DNA of 64,000 bases from Rhodobacteraceae bacterium LMO-JJ12 (GCA_021555075.1 JAKGBX010000001.1:1-64000), one strand, 5' to 3'; positions 35,225 to 44,658 are shown, numbered from the stretch's first letter. The notes: a model not told the origin generated them from the letters alone. Made by a program: numbers and translations.

Positions 35225-36619
35225 TCAGTAGCGGTAATGCTCGGGCTTGAACGGGCCGTCCGGGCTGACGCCGATATAGTCGGCCTGCTCCTGGCTCAGC
35301 TTGCTCAGCTTCACCCCGATCCGATCAAGATGCAGCCGGGCGACCTTCTCATCGAGATGCTTGGGCAGAACGAAAACCTCGTTCTTATAGGCGTCGCCCT
35401 TGGTCCAGAGTTCGATCTGGGCCAGCACCTGGTTGGTAAAGCTGGCCGACATCACGAAACTGGGGTGACCCGTGGCATTGCCGAGGTTCAACAGGCGGCC
35501 TTCGGACAGAAGAATGATGCGATTGCCCGAGGGCATTTCGATCATGTCCACCTGGTCCTTGATGTTGGTCCATTTGTGGTTCTTCAGGGCGGCAACCTGA
35601 ATTTCGTTGTCGAAATGGCCGATATTACCGACAATCGCCATATCCTTCATCTCGCGCATATGCTCGATGCGGATGATGTCCTTGTTGCCAGTGGTGGTGA
35701 TAAAGATATCCGCCGAAGAGACCGCATCTTCCAGCGGCAAGACCTCGAACCCGTCCATCGCCGCCTGCAGCGCACAGATCGGGTCGACCTCGGTCACTTT
35801 CACCCGGGCACCAGCACCCAGCAGCGAAGCAGCGCAGCCCTTGCCCACGTCACCATAACCGCAGACAACGGCAACCTTACCGGCCATCATCGTATCGGTG
35901 GCGCGGCGGATGCCATCAACCAGAGACTCCTTGCAGCCGTATTTATTATCGAACTTCGATTTAGTCACACTGTCGTTCACGTTGATCGCCGGGAAGGGCA
36001 GATGGCCCTTTTCCATCAACTGATAGAGACGATGCACGCCGGTGGTGGTTTCTTCCGAAACACCCTTGATCAAGTGGCGCTGTTTGGTGAACCAACCGGG
36101 AGTTTCGGCCATACGTTTCTTGATCTGCTTGAAGAAGAAGATCTCTTCTTCGCTCTGCGGATTTTCGATCAGGTCGGTTTCGCCCTCTTCGACGCGCGCG
36201 CCGATCAGGATATACATCGTCGCGTCGCCGCCATCGTCAAGGATCAGGTTACAGCCGCCCTCTTTGAACATGAAGATACGGTCGGCATAGTCCCAGTATT
36301 CTTCCAGGGTTTCGCCCTTGATGGCAAATACCGGCGTGCCGCCAGCAGCAATCGCGGCGGCTGCGTGATCCTGGGTCGAAAAGATGTTGCAGCTGGCCCA
36401 GCGAACATCAGCGCCCAGCGCGACAAGCGTTTCGATCAAAACGGCGGTCTGGATCGTCATGTGCAGCGATCCGGCAATCCGGGCACCCTTGAGCGGTTGG
36501 CTTGTGCCGTATTCCTCGCGCAGGGCCATCAGACCCGGCATTTCGGTCTCGGCGATGGCGATTTCCTTGCGGCCAAATTCGGCGAGGGAAATATCTCTTA
36601 CAATAAAGTCTGCGGACAT
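35225..36619 (-). CDS. ahcY: Adenosylhomocysteinase
   Basis: 464-residue cytosolic enzyme that splits S-adenosylhomocysteine into adenosine and homocysteine, keeping methylation reactions running. It has the NAD-binding GYGDVGKG, the [11 protein letters not shown] substrate segment, and the C-terminal KPEHYRY that closes over the neighbouring subunit's NAD. ATG at 36619 follows GGAAG. The 5' region (36620-36700) forms a 6-bp stem GGGTTC/GGACCC, but I could not match it to a SAH or SAM riboswitch. Two palindromic repeats lie further upstream. Confidence 0.96.
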   Translation of the reverse strand: MSADFIVRDISLAEFGRKEIAIAETEMPGLMALREEYGTSQPLKGARIAGSLHMTIQTAVLIETLVALGADVRWASCNIFSTQDHAAAAIAAGGTPVFAIKGETLEEYWDYADRIFMFKEGGCNLILDDGGDATMYILIGARVEEGETDLIENPQSEEEIFFFKQIKKRMAETPGWFTKQRHLIKGVSEETTTGVHRLYQLMEKGHLPFPAINVNDSVTKSKFDNKYGCKESLVDGIRRATDTMMAGKVAVVCGYGDVGKGCAASLLGAGARVKVTEVDPICALQAAMDGFEVLPLEDAVSSADIFITTTGNKDIIRIEHMREMKDMAIVGNIGHFDNEIQVAALKNHKWTNIKDQVDMIEMPSGNRIILLSEGRLLNLGNATGHPSFVMSASFTNQVLAQIELWTKGDAYKNEVFVLPKHLDEKVARLHLDRIGVKLSKLSQEQADYIGVSPDGPFKPEHYRY

Positions 36620-36707
36620 GTTGCGGCTTCCATGGGTTTTCTTGTTTCACGGAGGCCGTAACATCTTAGCTGCGGGTCCACAATATTTCTGAACCCGATT
36701 GCCCAAG

Positions 36708-36751
36708 AGCGTTTCGAGATAAACTTGAATCACGAGTTTGTTTTGAGACGC
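36708..36751. repeat. Palindromic repeat, copy 2
   Basis: Arms GCGTTTCGAGATAAACT (36709-36725) and AGTTTGTTTTGAGACGC (36735-36751) pair at 13 of 17 positions, all mismatches being transition type; the loop is 9 bases as in copy 1. It is followed 23 bases later by copy 3. Confidence 0.55.
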
Positions 36752-36774
36752 CCACAAGATGGATGTGTTGCACG

Positions 36775-36820
36775 GCGTTTCCAGTTAACCCCGTCTCAGG
36801 TTTAAGTGGAAACGCTTTAG
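36775..36820. repeat. Palindromic repeat, copy 3, overlapping a stop codon
   Basis: Arms GCGTTTCCAGTTAACC (36775-36790) and GGTTTAAGTGGAAACGC (36799-36815) with an 8-base loop and the same closing CTTTAG as copy 1. The TTA at 36817-36819 is the complement of the TAA stop of the small periplasmic-protein gene, so the repeat supplies that stop. Confidence 0.6.
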
Positions 36821-37134
36821 CTTGCGGTATCCTTGCGCAGGGCGTCGTTGGTCTGGGCATACCAATCGGTGCCGGTCGCCACGATACAGCTCATGCCCTG
36901 GGCATTGGTCAACATGACGGTAAACGTGCCGGTCTCGGGCGATGCCCAGACCTCGACAAGCGTCGTCTTGTTGGCGCTGCTGTTAAACCCGCCCGCGGTC
37001 AGTTGCTCGGAATAGTTTTCTTGCAGGCGCGTCACCACCTGGTCACGCGACGCGCAGTTTTCGGCGGCATGCGCCGGAATGGCCGTTGCCACGGCCCCGA
37101 TAGCCAACCCAAGGGCGATTAAACGTTTTAACAT
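36817..37134 (-). CDS. Small periplasmic protein of unknown function
   Basis: 105-residue protein with a clear signal peptide (MLKRLIALGLAIGAVATAIPAHAAE, cleavage near residue 23). The mature ~80 residues hold two cysteines (ENCASRDQ and GMSCIVATG) that could form a disulfide, and a LVEVWASPETGTFTVMLTNA core resembling small beta-sheet proteins. ATG at 37134 has a purine-rich GGAAGGGGAAGG site. Its stop codon lies in a palindromic repeat. I do not recognise a family. Confidence 0.75.
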   Translation of the reverse strand: MLKRLIALGLAIGAVATAIPAHAAENCASRDQVVTRLQENYSEQLTAGGFNSSANKTTLVEVWASPETGTFTVMLTNAQGMSCIVATGTDWYAQTNDALRKDTAS

Positions 37135-37491
37135 TGCCTTCCCCTTCCTTCTTCTCGTTAGAGGTGGAAGGGACGCCGCTGGAGGAACAAAAGACCGGCG
37201 CCCCCTCGAATATAAAGGATCGGGATTGATGCGTCGGCCTCTCATTTCGGGTCGATCACATCACCCTTGGCAGCTGGTGATCCGAACTCGATCATCTTGA
37301 ACCGCCAATGTGGTGATGGCGTGCCTTAATTGTGTCGGAAATGCGGCACGACAGGGGCGGGGCCAAAAAGCAACACATTTTCGCCCGCCATGTGACGTCC
37401 CGAGGCATGTGGGAAGCATCGGCAAATTTTGCGAATTCAAAACCACAGCGAAACGCTATAGGCAGAAGGTGAATCGATTGGGAGAGGTTTG
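37135..37491. other. Divergent intergenic region
   Basis: 357 bases between the small periplasmic-protein gene and the HD-domain gene. Apart from the ribosome site GGAGAGG of the latter and a possible promoter (TTGCGA near 37430 and TATAGG near 37457), I see no gene, repeat or terminator. Confidence 0.5.
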
Positions 37492-38088
37492 ATGAAACAA
37501 CCCCGCGCCTGGCAACGCATGCTCTCGGGGCGCCGCCTTGATTTGCTCGATCCCACCCCGATGGATATCGAGATAGAAGACATCGCTCATGGGCTGGCCT
37601 TTGTGGCGCGCTGGAACGGGCAGACGCATGGCGATTGGCCCTATTCCGTGGCCGAGCATTCACTGCTGGTTGAGACGATTTTCGCAAGGTTAGAGCCGAA
37701 TTCACCCGCGAAATGGCGGCTGGCGGCGCTGCTTCATGATGCGCCCGAATATGTGATCGGTGACATGATCTCGCCGGTCAAGGCAGCGGTCGGGCCGGCC
37801 TATGGCGCGCTTGATGATCGCCTGACTGCGGCGGTCCATATCCGTTTTGGCCTACCCGCCGCCGTGCCGATCAAGATCAAACGCCAGATCAAGCGAGCCG
37901 ACCGCGTTTCGGCCTGGATGGAGGCGGTGCAGATCGCAGGCTTTACCGTGGCCGAAGCCGACAGGTTCTTTGGCGCGCCCGATCCGGCGCTGACCGAAGG
38001 GCTGGATATCCACCTGCGCCCGCCGGTGGAGGTGCGCAGTGATTTCACCGCGCGTCACGATGCGCTTCTGGCCGGGATGACCCCCTGA
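37492..38088 (+). CDS. HD-domain phosphohydrolase (YfbR-like)
   Basis: 198-residue metal-dependent hydrolase. The HD motif set is visible: His in YSVAEHSLLV, the HD pair in ALLHDAPEYVIGD, and a later Asp in KRADRVSAWMEA. Relatives include YfbR, a nucleoside 5'-monophosphatase; substrate here is not proved. ATG at 37492 follows GGAGAGG. The next gene (GNAT) begins two bases after its stop. Confidence 0.85.
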   Translation: MKQPRAWQRMLSGRRLDLLDPTPMDIEIEDIAHGLAFVARWNGQTHGDWPYSVAEHSLLVETIFARLEPNSPAKWRLAALLHDAPEYVIGDMISPVKAAVGPAYGALDDRLTAAVHIRFGLPAAVPIKIKRQIKRADRVSAWMEAVQIAGFTVAEADRFFGAPDPALTEGLDIHLRPPVEVRSDFTARHDALLAGMTP

Positions 38089-38089
38089 G

Positions 38090-38578
38090 ATGATCCACAT
38101 TCGACGCGCCGGGCCACTTGATGCGCGCGCCATGGCGGATCTTCTCAATAGCATCATCGCGCAAGGCGGCACGACCGCGATAACAGAGCCTGCTACGGCC
38201 CAGAAGCTTCAAGCTTGGATGCAATCACAGGCCGACAAGAGCGCCTGGCACCTTGCGGAAGGCGAGGACGGAGTGCTGCTCGGGTTTCAGTTTTTCGCGC
38301 CGCGCGACGGCCTGCCGCCCGAGGCCTGCAATATCGCCACATTCGTGCAGGTTGGCCAAACCGGGCTCGGCATCGGATCGCGCCTGTTTGAGGCATCGCG
38401 CACCGCCGCGCGTGCGCTGGGATATGCGTGGATCAACGCCACGATCCGCGCCGATAATTCCGGCGGGCTGGCCTATTATCAAAGTCGGGGATTCGAAGAC
38501 TGGGCGCGCGACGATCACGTGCGTCTCGCCAATGGTCTGATCGTGTCAAAAATCTCAAAACGCTACGATCTGCGCTGA
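38090..38578 (+). CDS. GNAT-family N-acetyltransferase
   Basis: 162-residue acetyltransferase. The acetyl-CoA pyrophosphate loop is seen as QVGQTGLGIGSRLFEAS (the R/Q-x-x-G-x-G/A pattern in modified form), then the helix TAARALGYAWINATI with the following NSGGLAYYQSRGFED, which matches the family's end. Nearest type is phosphinothricin/amino-acid acetyltransferases; substrate unknown. Probably co-transcribed with the HD gene. Confidence 0.85.
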   Translation: MIHIRRAGPLDARAMADLLNSIIAQGGTTAITEPATAQKLQAWMQSQADKSAWHLAEGEDGVLLGFQFFAPRDGLPPEACNIATFVQVGQTGLGIGSRLFEASRTAARALGYAWINATIRADNSGGLAYYQSRGFEDWARDDHVRLANGLIVSKISKRYDLR

Positions 38579-38697
38579 CTCTGCGCGCGGTGCGTTAGGA
38601 TTCGCGGGCCACGTGCATTTGCAATCCGACGGCAGCCGAGAGTCAGACAGGATGGCAGCCGGAAGTCATACGGCTAAAAACTTGGGTGATTCGAGTG

Positions 38698-39249
38698 TTA
38701 ACGCGGGCTGCGCTTGGCCAGAATGCGCTGCAAGGTTCGCCGGTGCATGTTCAGCCGCCGCGCAGTTTCGCTGACATTGCGATCACACAATTCATAGACC
38801 CGCTGGATATGTTCCCAGCGCACCCGATCCGCGCTCATTGGGTTGTCGGGTGGGGGTGGTAACTCACCCTCAACCGCCAAAAGCGCGTTGGTGATGTCAC
38901 GCGCGTCTGCCGGTTTTGACAGATAATCCGTGGCGCCGATCTTGACCGCCGCAACCGCTGTGGCAATGGCGCCATAGCCCGTAAGCACAACGATCCGGCT
39001 GTCGGGTCGTTTTTCTCGCAGAATTTCAACCACATCCAGCCCATTGCCGTCTTCGAGCCTGAGATCGCAGACCGCATAAGCGGGCGGGGTTGCTGTGACA
39101 ATCGCCTTGCCAGCCGTCACGGAAGACGCTGGAAGTACATCGAAACCGCGCTTTTCCATGGCCTTGGTCAAGCGCCGCAGAAACGGCTCATCGTCATCCA
39201 TGATGAGAAGCGTTTTATCCTCACCGATATCGGTGCTTTCATCGGCCAA
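38698..39249 (-). CDS. regA: Redox response regulator RegA/ActR/PrrA
   Basis: 183-residue global redox response regulator. The receiver domain has the acidic pair IMDDDEP, the phosphorylated Asp62 in AVCDLRLEDG, and Lys in LSKPAD; the C-terminal Fis-type helix-turn-helix is NVSETARRLNMHRRTLQRIL, the highly conserved RegA DNA-binding end. In relatives it controls photosynthesis, respiration and carbon or nitrogen fixation genes. It lies downstream of senC and both diverge from regB. Confidence 0.95.
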   Translation of the reverse strand: MADESTDIGEDKTLLIMDDDEPFLRRLTKAMEKRGFDVLPASSVTAGKAIVTATPPAYAVCDLRLEDGNGLDVVEILREKRPDSRIVVLTGYGAIATAVAAVKIGATDYLSKPADARDITNALLAVEGELPPPPDNPMSADRVRWEHIQRVYELCDRNVSETARRLNMHRRTLQRILAKRSPR

Positions 39250-39341
39250 GCTCGGGCCCTCCCCATGCGCGCGAATGTCATCATGCGCTTTTAGCCCGGA
39301 GGTAGGCCAGCGTCAAACAAAGCTGTCATTGTGCCGGTAAG

Positions 39342-39974
39342 TCAGCGAGCGTCGAGAAAACATCCGATCTGATCAGCCATGGCGTCCGGGGTGACATCAC
39401 GGCGGAAAAATTCGATCAAACCTTCGCCGGGGAACATCAGATAGGACATGGTTGTATGGTCGACGAGATAGAATTCCTCGTTACCTTCCTCGGGCTCATG
39501 GCGTTTGAAATAAGTGCGATATGCCTTGCTGGCCGCGCTAACCTGTTCTTCGCTGCCGGTAAGGCCCAGCATGCGGGGATGCAGATTGTCGGTAAAATCG
39601 CGCATCACTTCGGGCGTGTCGCGGGCGGGATCAATCGAGATGAATACCGGCTTCACCATCTTACCGCGCTCTTCCAGAATCTCGATCGCTTCGGCGTTGC
39701 GTGCATTATCGAGCGGGCAAACATCGGGACAGAAGGTATAGCCAAAGTAGATCAGGGCCGGTTCGTCAATCACCTGTTCGTCTGTCACCGTCTCGCCGTT
39801 TTCATCGACCAACGTGAAGGGGCCACCGATCGTGGGACCGCCGGCGACCTGACTCGTACGGCATTGCGCATATTTTTCGCCGCTGTCGACACCAAAGACC
39901 GTGTAGCCGACCAACCCGAGAGTCGCCATCACGAGCACCACGATAGCACCCCACGCATAAAACTTGGTCATCAC
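39342..39974 (-). CDS. senC: SCO1/SenC-family copper chaperone
   Basis: 210-residue protein anchored by one N-terminal membrane segment (residues 6-26, then VFGVDSGE). The copper-binding motif is FCPDVCP (CxxxC) with a later histidine in YLVDHTTMSYLMFPG; the thioredoxin fold covers the rest. It helps load the CuA centre of cytochrome oxidase and in Rhodobacter is PrrC/SenC, linked to RegB signalling. It sits between regB (divergent) and regA, the usual order; gap to regA 92 bases. Confidence 0.93.
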   Translation of the reverse strand: MMTKFYAWGAIVVLVMATLGLVGYTVFGVDSGEKYAQCRTSQVAGGPTIGGPFTLVDENGETVTDEQVIDEPALIYFGYTFCPDVCPLDNARNAEAIEILEERGKMVKPVFISIDPARDTPEVMRDFTDNLHPRMLGLTGSEEQVSAASKAYRTYFKRHEPEEGNEEFYLVDHTTMSYLMFPGEGLIEFFRRDVTPDAMADQIGCFLDAR

Positions 39975-40068
39975 CTACTCCTTCAATCGAATCCAACCCG
40001 CCATTGATCGACGCCTGCGTCACATCTAACAATCAACACCAGCGATGCAACCAGAGACAGGCGCGTAT

Positions 40069-41466
40069 ATGACTGATACCTATCTTGGCCTGATCGGCCG
40101 ACGTCAACGCGGCAATTGGATCCGGCTTCGCACGCTGATCTGGTTACGCTGGACGGCCATCGCCGGGCAAATCACCGCGCTTTTGATTGCGCAAACCTAT
40201 TATCGGCTCAATCTTGAAATCGGATATTGCTATGTGGTGATTGGCCTTGCGGTCATTGCCAACCTTGTGGCGATGTTCATCTTTCCCAAGAACAGGCGCC
40301 TGACCGAGCGGGAAAACCTGCTGATGGTTCTGTTTGACCTCATTCAGCTTTGCGCCTTGCTGTTTCTCACCGGGGGGCTGCACAATCCGTTTTCGCTGCT
40401 GATCGTGGGGCCGGTCACGGTGTCAGCGTCGGCCCTCACGCTACGCAGCACGGTGTTTCTGGGGGCAAGCGCAATCTTGTTCGTGTCGCTGTTGGCGGTG
40501 TTTCACCTGCCGTTGCGAACGCAAGAAGGCTTTATTCTTCGGATTGCGGATTTGTTCGTGTTCGGCAATTGGATTGCCATTGTTATCGCAGTTGTGTTTC
40601 TGGCTGTTTATGCCCGCTGGATCGCATCGGAAGTGCATTCGATGTCGGACGCGCTGCAAGCCACGCAGATGGCGTTGGCGCGTGAACAGAAGTTGACGGA
40701 TCTTGGCGGCGTGGTCGCGGCGGCCGCACACGAATTGGGCACACCACTGGCAACGATCAAGCTGGCCTCGTCCGAATTGATCGATGATTTGGCCGACAGG
40801 CCCGAATTGCTCGAAGATGTGACGCTGATCAATCAGGAGGTGGATCGTTGCCGCGATATCCTGCGCTCGATGGGCCGAGCGGGAAAGGAAGACCTCTATA
40901 TGCGGCAGGCGCCGCTGACAACGGTGGTCGAGGAAGCGGCAAGCCCGCATCTTGATCGCGGCAAAGCCCTGCATTTTGAAACCATGTCGGATCTAGGTGG
41001 CGAACTCGCTCAACCTTTGATCCTGCGCCGTCCCGAGATCGTACATGGGCTGCGCAACCTGATCCAGAATGCCGTGGATTTTGCCTGTGCCAATGTCTGG
41101 ATCGAATCCAGTTGGACCGCAGAGCGTATTACCGTGCGGGTGCAGGACGACGGACCGGGATTTCCGCCGCATGTGATCGGACGTATAGGCGACCCCTTCA
41201 TGCGTGATCGGCGCAGCGCTTCAGAGCGCGCAGTGCGGCCGGCCTATGAAGGTATGGGGCTGGGTTTGTTTATTGCCAAGACGCTGTTGGAACGCAGCGG
41301 TGCAGAGTTGAGTTTTGTTAATACAACGATCTCACTGCGTGCTGATGTCCCCCACCCCGAGCGTTGCGGCGCGCTTGTCGTGGTGAGCTGGCCGATGAAC
41401 AAGATCGACGCACGCTTTGGCGAGAACAGAATTCCGCACGGTAAGAACCCGACAATTCAGGCCTAG
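40069..41466 (+). CDS. regB: Redox sensor histidine kinase RegB/ActS/PrrB
   Basis: About 465-residue membrane kinase with six N-terminal hydrophobic segments. The quinone-sensing GGxxNPF motif is GGLHNPF (residues 102-108); the phosphorylated His221 is in AAAAHELGTPL; the redox cysteine is Cys261 in VDRCRDIL; and the ATP-binding lid has VQDDGPGF and GMGLGLFI. All known working residues are intact. ATG at 40069 is preferred to the upstream in-frame 40045. It is divergent from senC-regA over a 94-base gap. Confidence 0.95.
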   Translation: MTDTYLGLIGRRQRGNWIRLRTLIWLRWTAIAGQITALLIAQTYYRLNLEIGYCYVVIGLAVIANLVAMFIFPKNRRLTERENLLMVLFDLIQLCALLFLTGGLHNPFSLLIVGPVTVSASALTLRSTVFLGASAILFVSLLAVFHLPLRTQEGFILRIADLFVFGNWIAIVIAVVFLAVYARWIASEVHSMSDALQATQMALAREQKLTDLGGVVAAAAHELGTPLATIKLASSELIDDLADRPELLEDVTLINQEVDRCRDILRSMGRAGKEDLYMRQAPLTTVVEEAASPHLDRGKALHFETMSDLGGELAQPLILRRPEIVHGLRNLIQNAVDFACANVWIESSWTAERITVRVQDDGPGFPPHVIGRIGDPFMRDRRSASERAVRPAYEGMGLGLFIAKTLLERSGAELSFVNTTISLRADVPHPERCGALVVVSWPMNKIDARFGENRIPHGKNPTIQA

Positions 41467-41562
41467 GCCGGTTTATCTCACCAACCCAACCTTTTGTTTA
41501 CCTTCTGTTAAGAGTTTCACGGCAGATTAAAACCGGGGGTTGAGCGGCTCTTCGCTTGCGGG

Positions 41563-43116
41563 ATGGTTGGGTTGGATCTGATTTATTACTTCGCACTAGT
41601 CGGGGTTTGCCTTGGGCTTGCGGTTCTGGCGCTCTGGCTGGTTGGCAGACCTAACCGGCGCGACAACGTCAGGTCTGCACCTGTTGACAGCGTGCATTTC
41701 CTGCTCGTGGGCAATGACATCGTGCAGATGACCGAACTGGCGCAGCGCGTTCTGATCGAGGCCGGATCGCTCCATGGTCGGAACTGGCGCCATCTCTATC
41801 GCGCATTCAACACGCGGTTTCGTGGTCTGCCAAAGACCGCAGAAGCGGCCTGTGCCCTGGCCCCGGCCAGAATTCCGGCGCACGCGGAAAATGACGAGGC
41901 TTATCTGACGCTTGAGTTGGTTCGTGGCCATCTGCGCCTGGGTCTAGAGGATAGTGTCCGCGCCACGCTGGCCGACCGGCATCTGCGCATTCATCATGGC
42001 TTTTCTCTCGACAGATTTGGTTCAGCAGCACATCTCTATCCCTACCCTGTCTGGCTGACCTCGAATAGCGGCACGCTCGACTGGGCCAATGCCGCCTATC
42101 ATGCCTTGCGCCCCGCCGGCCCGGCCGAACCGGGCGAAACACCCCTGCCGGAATTGGAATTGCAAATGCAGGACGGTGCGATGTCGCGCACCGAGCGGTT
42201 GATGATTGCCGATGGGGGCGAAGGCAAGCCACGCTGGTTCAATGTCACCAAAACGATTTCGTCTGATGGCGGCAGCCTCAACTATGCCAGCGATATCGAC
42301 AAGGTAATCGAGGCCGAGATCGCCCAGCGCAAATTCGTTCAGACACTGACGAAGACCTTTGCCCAACTCTCTACCGGGCTGGCGATTTTCGACCGCGAAC
42401 GGCAACTGGCGCTGTTCAACCCGGCATTGATCGATCTTCTGGCGCTGCCGGCAGATTTTCTATCGTCGCGCCCCACGTTGGTCTCGTTTTTCGATCGTTT
42501 GCGCGAAACCAGGATGATGCCTGAGCCCAAGAATTACTCCAACTGGCGTCAGCAAATTGCTGAATTGGTCATCGCCTCGGTTGACGGGCGGTTCCAGGAA
42601 ACATGGACCCTGCCATCGGGGCTGACCTATCGCGTGACCGGGCGGCCACACCCCGATGGCGCCATTGCACTTCTGTTCGAGGATATCAGCGCCGAGATAT
42701 CACTGACCCGTCGGTTCCGCGCACAGCTCAACCTCGGGCAGGCTGTAATTGACACGCTGGACGAAGCGATCGCCGTGTTTTCGACCACGGGCATTCTGAC
42801 CAACTCGAACAGAGCTTACCGTCACCTCTGGAAGTCCGACCCCGACACCAGTTTTGCCGAGGTTTCGATGCGCGATGCGCTACGCCAATGGCAAAGCATG
42901 GCATGCTCTAGCCCTTTTTGGGTACGACTGCGCGACTATATGACCGATCACGGCGACCGAACGGAATGGTTCGGCGATGTCCCCATGAAGGACGGCACCA
43001 CATTGGAATGCCGGGTCTCGCCTTTGACTGGCGGGGCGACACTGGTGGGTTTTCGGCCATACCGGGCGCCAGAAACGAACAGGCCGCTTGTCAGCGAAGG
43101 CAGCGAAACCGGCTGA
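41563..43116 (+). CDS. PAS-domain membrane protein without a kinase domain
   Basis: 517-residue protein with one N-terminal membrane segment (LIYYFALVGVCLGLAVLALWL, residues 5-25), a poorly defined domain at 40-150, and PAS-type segments: YPVWLTSNSGTLDWANAAYH near 165, LSTGLAIFDRERQLALFNPA near 272, and AVIDTLDEAIAVFSTTGILT near 395. It has no histidine-kinase, GGDEF or EAL part, so it is a sensor that must pass its signal by contact. It lies between regB and tsaE. Role unknown. Confidence 0.72.
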   Translation: MVGLDLIYYFALVGVCLGLAVLALWLVGRPNRRDNVRSAPVDSVHFLLVGNDIVQMTELAQRVLIEAGSLHGRNWRHLYRAFNTRFRGLPKTAEAACALAPARIPAHAENDEAYLTLELVRGHLRLGLEDSVRATLADRHLRIHHGFSLDRFGSAAHLYPYPVWLTSNSGTLDWANAAYHALRPAGPAEPGETPLPELELQMQDGAMSRTERLMIADGGEGKPRWFNVTKTISSDGGSLNYASDIDKVIEAEIAQRKFVQTLTKTFAQLSTGLAIFDRERQLALFNPALIDLLALPADFLSSRPTLVSFFDRLRETRMMPEPKNYSNWRQQIAELVIASVDGRFQETWTLPSGLTYRVTGRPHPDGAIALLFEDISAEISLTRRFRAQLNLGQAVIDTLDEAIAVFSTTGILTNSNRAYRHLWKSDPDTSFAEVSMRDALRQWQSMACSSPFWVRLRDYMTDHGDRTEWFGDVPMKDGTTLECRVSPLTGGATLVGFRPYRAPETNRPLVSEGSETG

Positions 43117-43166
43117 AGCCTACGAATGCCGCTTGCAGGGCGTGTCAGGGCAGGTAATCTCGCGCT

Positions 43167-43643
43167 ATGCCGGTTCACCAATCTCAGATTTCCCTGTCGT
43201 CGCCCGAAATGACTGCCGCTCTTGCGCGGCGGATGGGCGCTATCTTGCGCCCCGGCGACGTTGTGCTGCTGTCTGGCGGAATCGGCGTCGGCAAGACCCA
43301 CTTCGCCCGCGCGTTGATCCAATCGCTTCAAATCAAGCCCGAGGATGTGCCCTCACCTACCTTCACGCTGGTGCAGATCTATGACACAAGCGCAGGTGAG
43401 CTTTGGCACAGCGATCTGTATCGGCTGGGTCATCCCGACGAGGTGGTTGAACTCGGCCTGACCGAAGCGTTTGATAATGCCATCTGCCTTGTGGAATGGC
43501 CCGACCGGCTGGGTGATCTGACGCCGAGTGATGCGCTTTGTCTGGATTTTTCTATGACAAAAGGCGCCGACATGCGTCTGCTTGATCTGCGATGGGAAGC
43601 GGGCCCATGGGAAACCCGGCTGAAAGGGCTTGTCGATGTCTGA
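43167..43643 (+). CDS. tsaE: tRNA threonylcarbamoyladenosine biosynthesis ATPase TsaE
   Basis: 158-residue P-loop ATPase that works with TsaB and TsaD in t6A synthesis. Walker A is LLSGGIGVGKTHFAR; FTLVQIYDTSAGELWHSDLYRLG carries the threonine and Walker B-type aspartate, and LVEWPDRLGDL is the family end motif. It overlaps amgK by 8 bases. It opens the overlapping run to addA. Confidence 0.93.
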   Translation: MPVHQSQISLSSPEMTAALARRMGAILRPGDVVLLSGGIGVGKTHFARALIQSLQIKPEDVPSPTFTLVQIYDTSAGELWHSDLYRLGHPDEVVELGLTEAFDNAICLVEWPDRLGDLTPSDALCLDFSMTKGADMRLLDLRWEAGPWETRLKGLVDV

Positions 43644-44658
43644 GCGCGCCACTCTCATCACTGCGTTTCTGGTGCAAAATGGCTGGGGCGACGCCGCGCG
43701 CGCCCCGCTGGCGGGTGACGCCTCGAACCGTCGGTATGAACGGTTGCGGCACCCCACGCTGGGCGACGCCGTTCTGATGGATGCACCGCCCGCACGCGGC
43801 GAGGATGTGCGCCCTTTCGTTGCCATAGCCAAACATCTTTCGGGGCTGGGCCTATCGGCACCGCAGCTTTTCGCGCAAGACGCCGAAAATGGGTTCCTTT
43901 TGCTCGAAGACCTTGGCGATGCGCTTTTTAAAAGGGTGGTTCAGACCAACCCCGAACTCGAACGTCCACTCTACGAAGCCGCCACCGATGTTCTTTTGAC
44001 GCTCCATCGTGCCCCGCTCCCCAAAGAGCTTTTGCCGTATGATGCCCAGGTCATGGCCGAACTGGCGGCTTTGGCATTTGATTGGTATCTCACCTATGGC
44101 GCCGCCCCCGATCCTCAATCGCGATCCCACTTCAAGGCATCATTTCAATCCTTGCTAGCACAACACCTTGAAGACTCCCCTGTTCTGATCCAACGCGATT
44201 ATCACGCCGAGAATCTGCTCTGGCTACCCGAGCGTCAGGGCATTGCGCGCGTTGGCCTGCTGGATTTTCAAGACGCGATGGCGGGCCACGCGGCCTATGA
44301 TCTTGTGTCGTTGCTTCAGGATGCGCGCCGCGATGTCCCGCCCGCAATCGAGACCGCGATGATTACACGCTACCTTGACGGTTCGGACAAGGATAGAGCC
44401 GCATTCGATACCGCCTATCATCTTCTCGGAGCCCAGCGAAACCTGCGCATTCTCGGCGTGTTTGCCCGGCTCTGCCTGCGTGGCGGCAAGGCGCATTACG
44501 TTGATCTTATCCCACGCGTCTGGGGGTTGTTGCAACGCGACCTCGACCATCACGCTCTGGCGCCGCTGGCTCGGATGTTGCGCGATACCTTGCCCACGCC
44601 AAATGCGGCCCTTCTCAACAGATTGAAAGACAAATGCGGTCAAATCCCGATGCCATAA
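43636..44658 (+). CDS. amgK: N-acetylmuramate/N-acetylglucosamine kinase AmgK
   Basis: 340-residue cytosolic kinase with the aminoglycoside phosphotransferase fold. It phosphorylates MurNAc at the anomeric position in the cell-wall recycling route that bypasses fosfomycin-sensitive MurA. Catalytic segments: RDYHAENLLWLP (Brenner's HxDxxxxN in variant form) and LLDFQDAMAGHAAYDL (metal aspartate). ATG at 43636 overlaps tsaE by 8 bases. It overlaps murU, the next pathway gene, by 25 bases. Confidence 0.9.
   Translation: MSERATLITAFLVQNGWGDAARAPLAGDASNRRYERLRHPTLGDAVLMDAPPARGEDVRPFVAIAKHLSGLGLSAPQLFAQDAENGFLLLEDLGDALFKRVVQTNPELERPLYEAATDVLLTLHRAPLPKELLPYDAQVMAELAALAFDWYLTYGAAPDPQSRSHFKASFQSLLAQHLEDSPVLIQRDYHAENLLWLPERQGIARVGLLDFQDAMAGHAAYDLVSLLQDARRDVPPAIETAMITRYLDGSDKDRAAFDTAYHLLGAQRNLRILGVFARLCLRGGKAHYVDLIPRVWGLLQRDLDHHALAPLARMLRDTLPTPNAALLNRLKDKCGQIPMP

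Noticed and set aside
35087-36661. Long forward open frame of over 500 codons opposite ahcY
   Set aside because: It is antisense to a certain gene and its translation has no domain pattern; GC-rich third positions create such frames.
36620-36700. Possible SAH or SAM riboswitch upstream of ahcY
   Set aside because: Only a 6-bp stem (GGGTTC/GGACCC) was found; the conserved cores that I know for SAH, SAM-II and SAM/SAH classes are not present.
38625-38690. Imperfect direct repeat (GGCAGCCG...GTCA) with a small hairpin after the GNAT gene
   Set aside because: Two short copies only, no T-run, so neither a terminator nor a repeat family can be supported.
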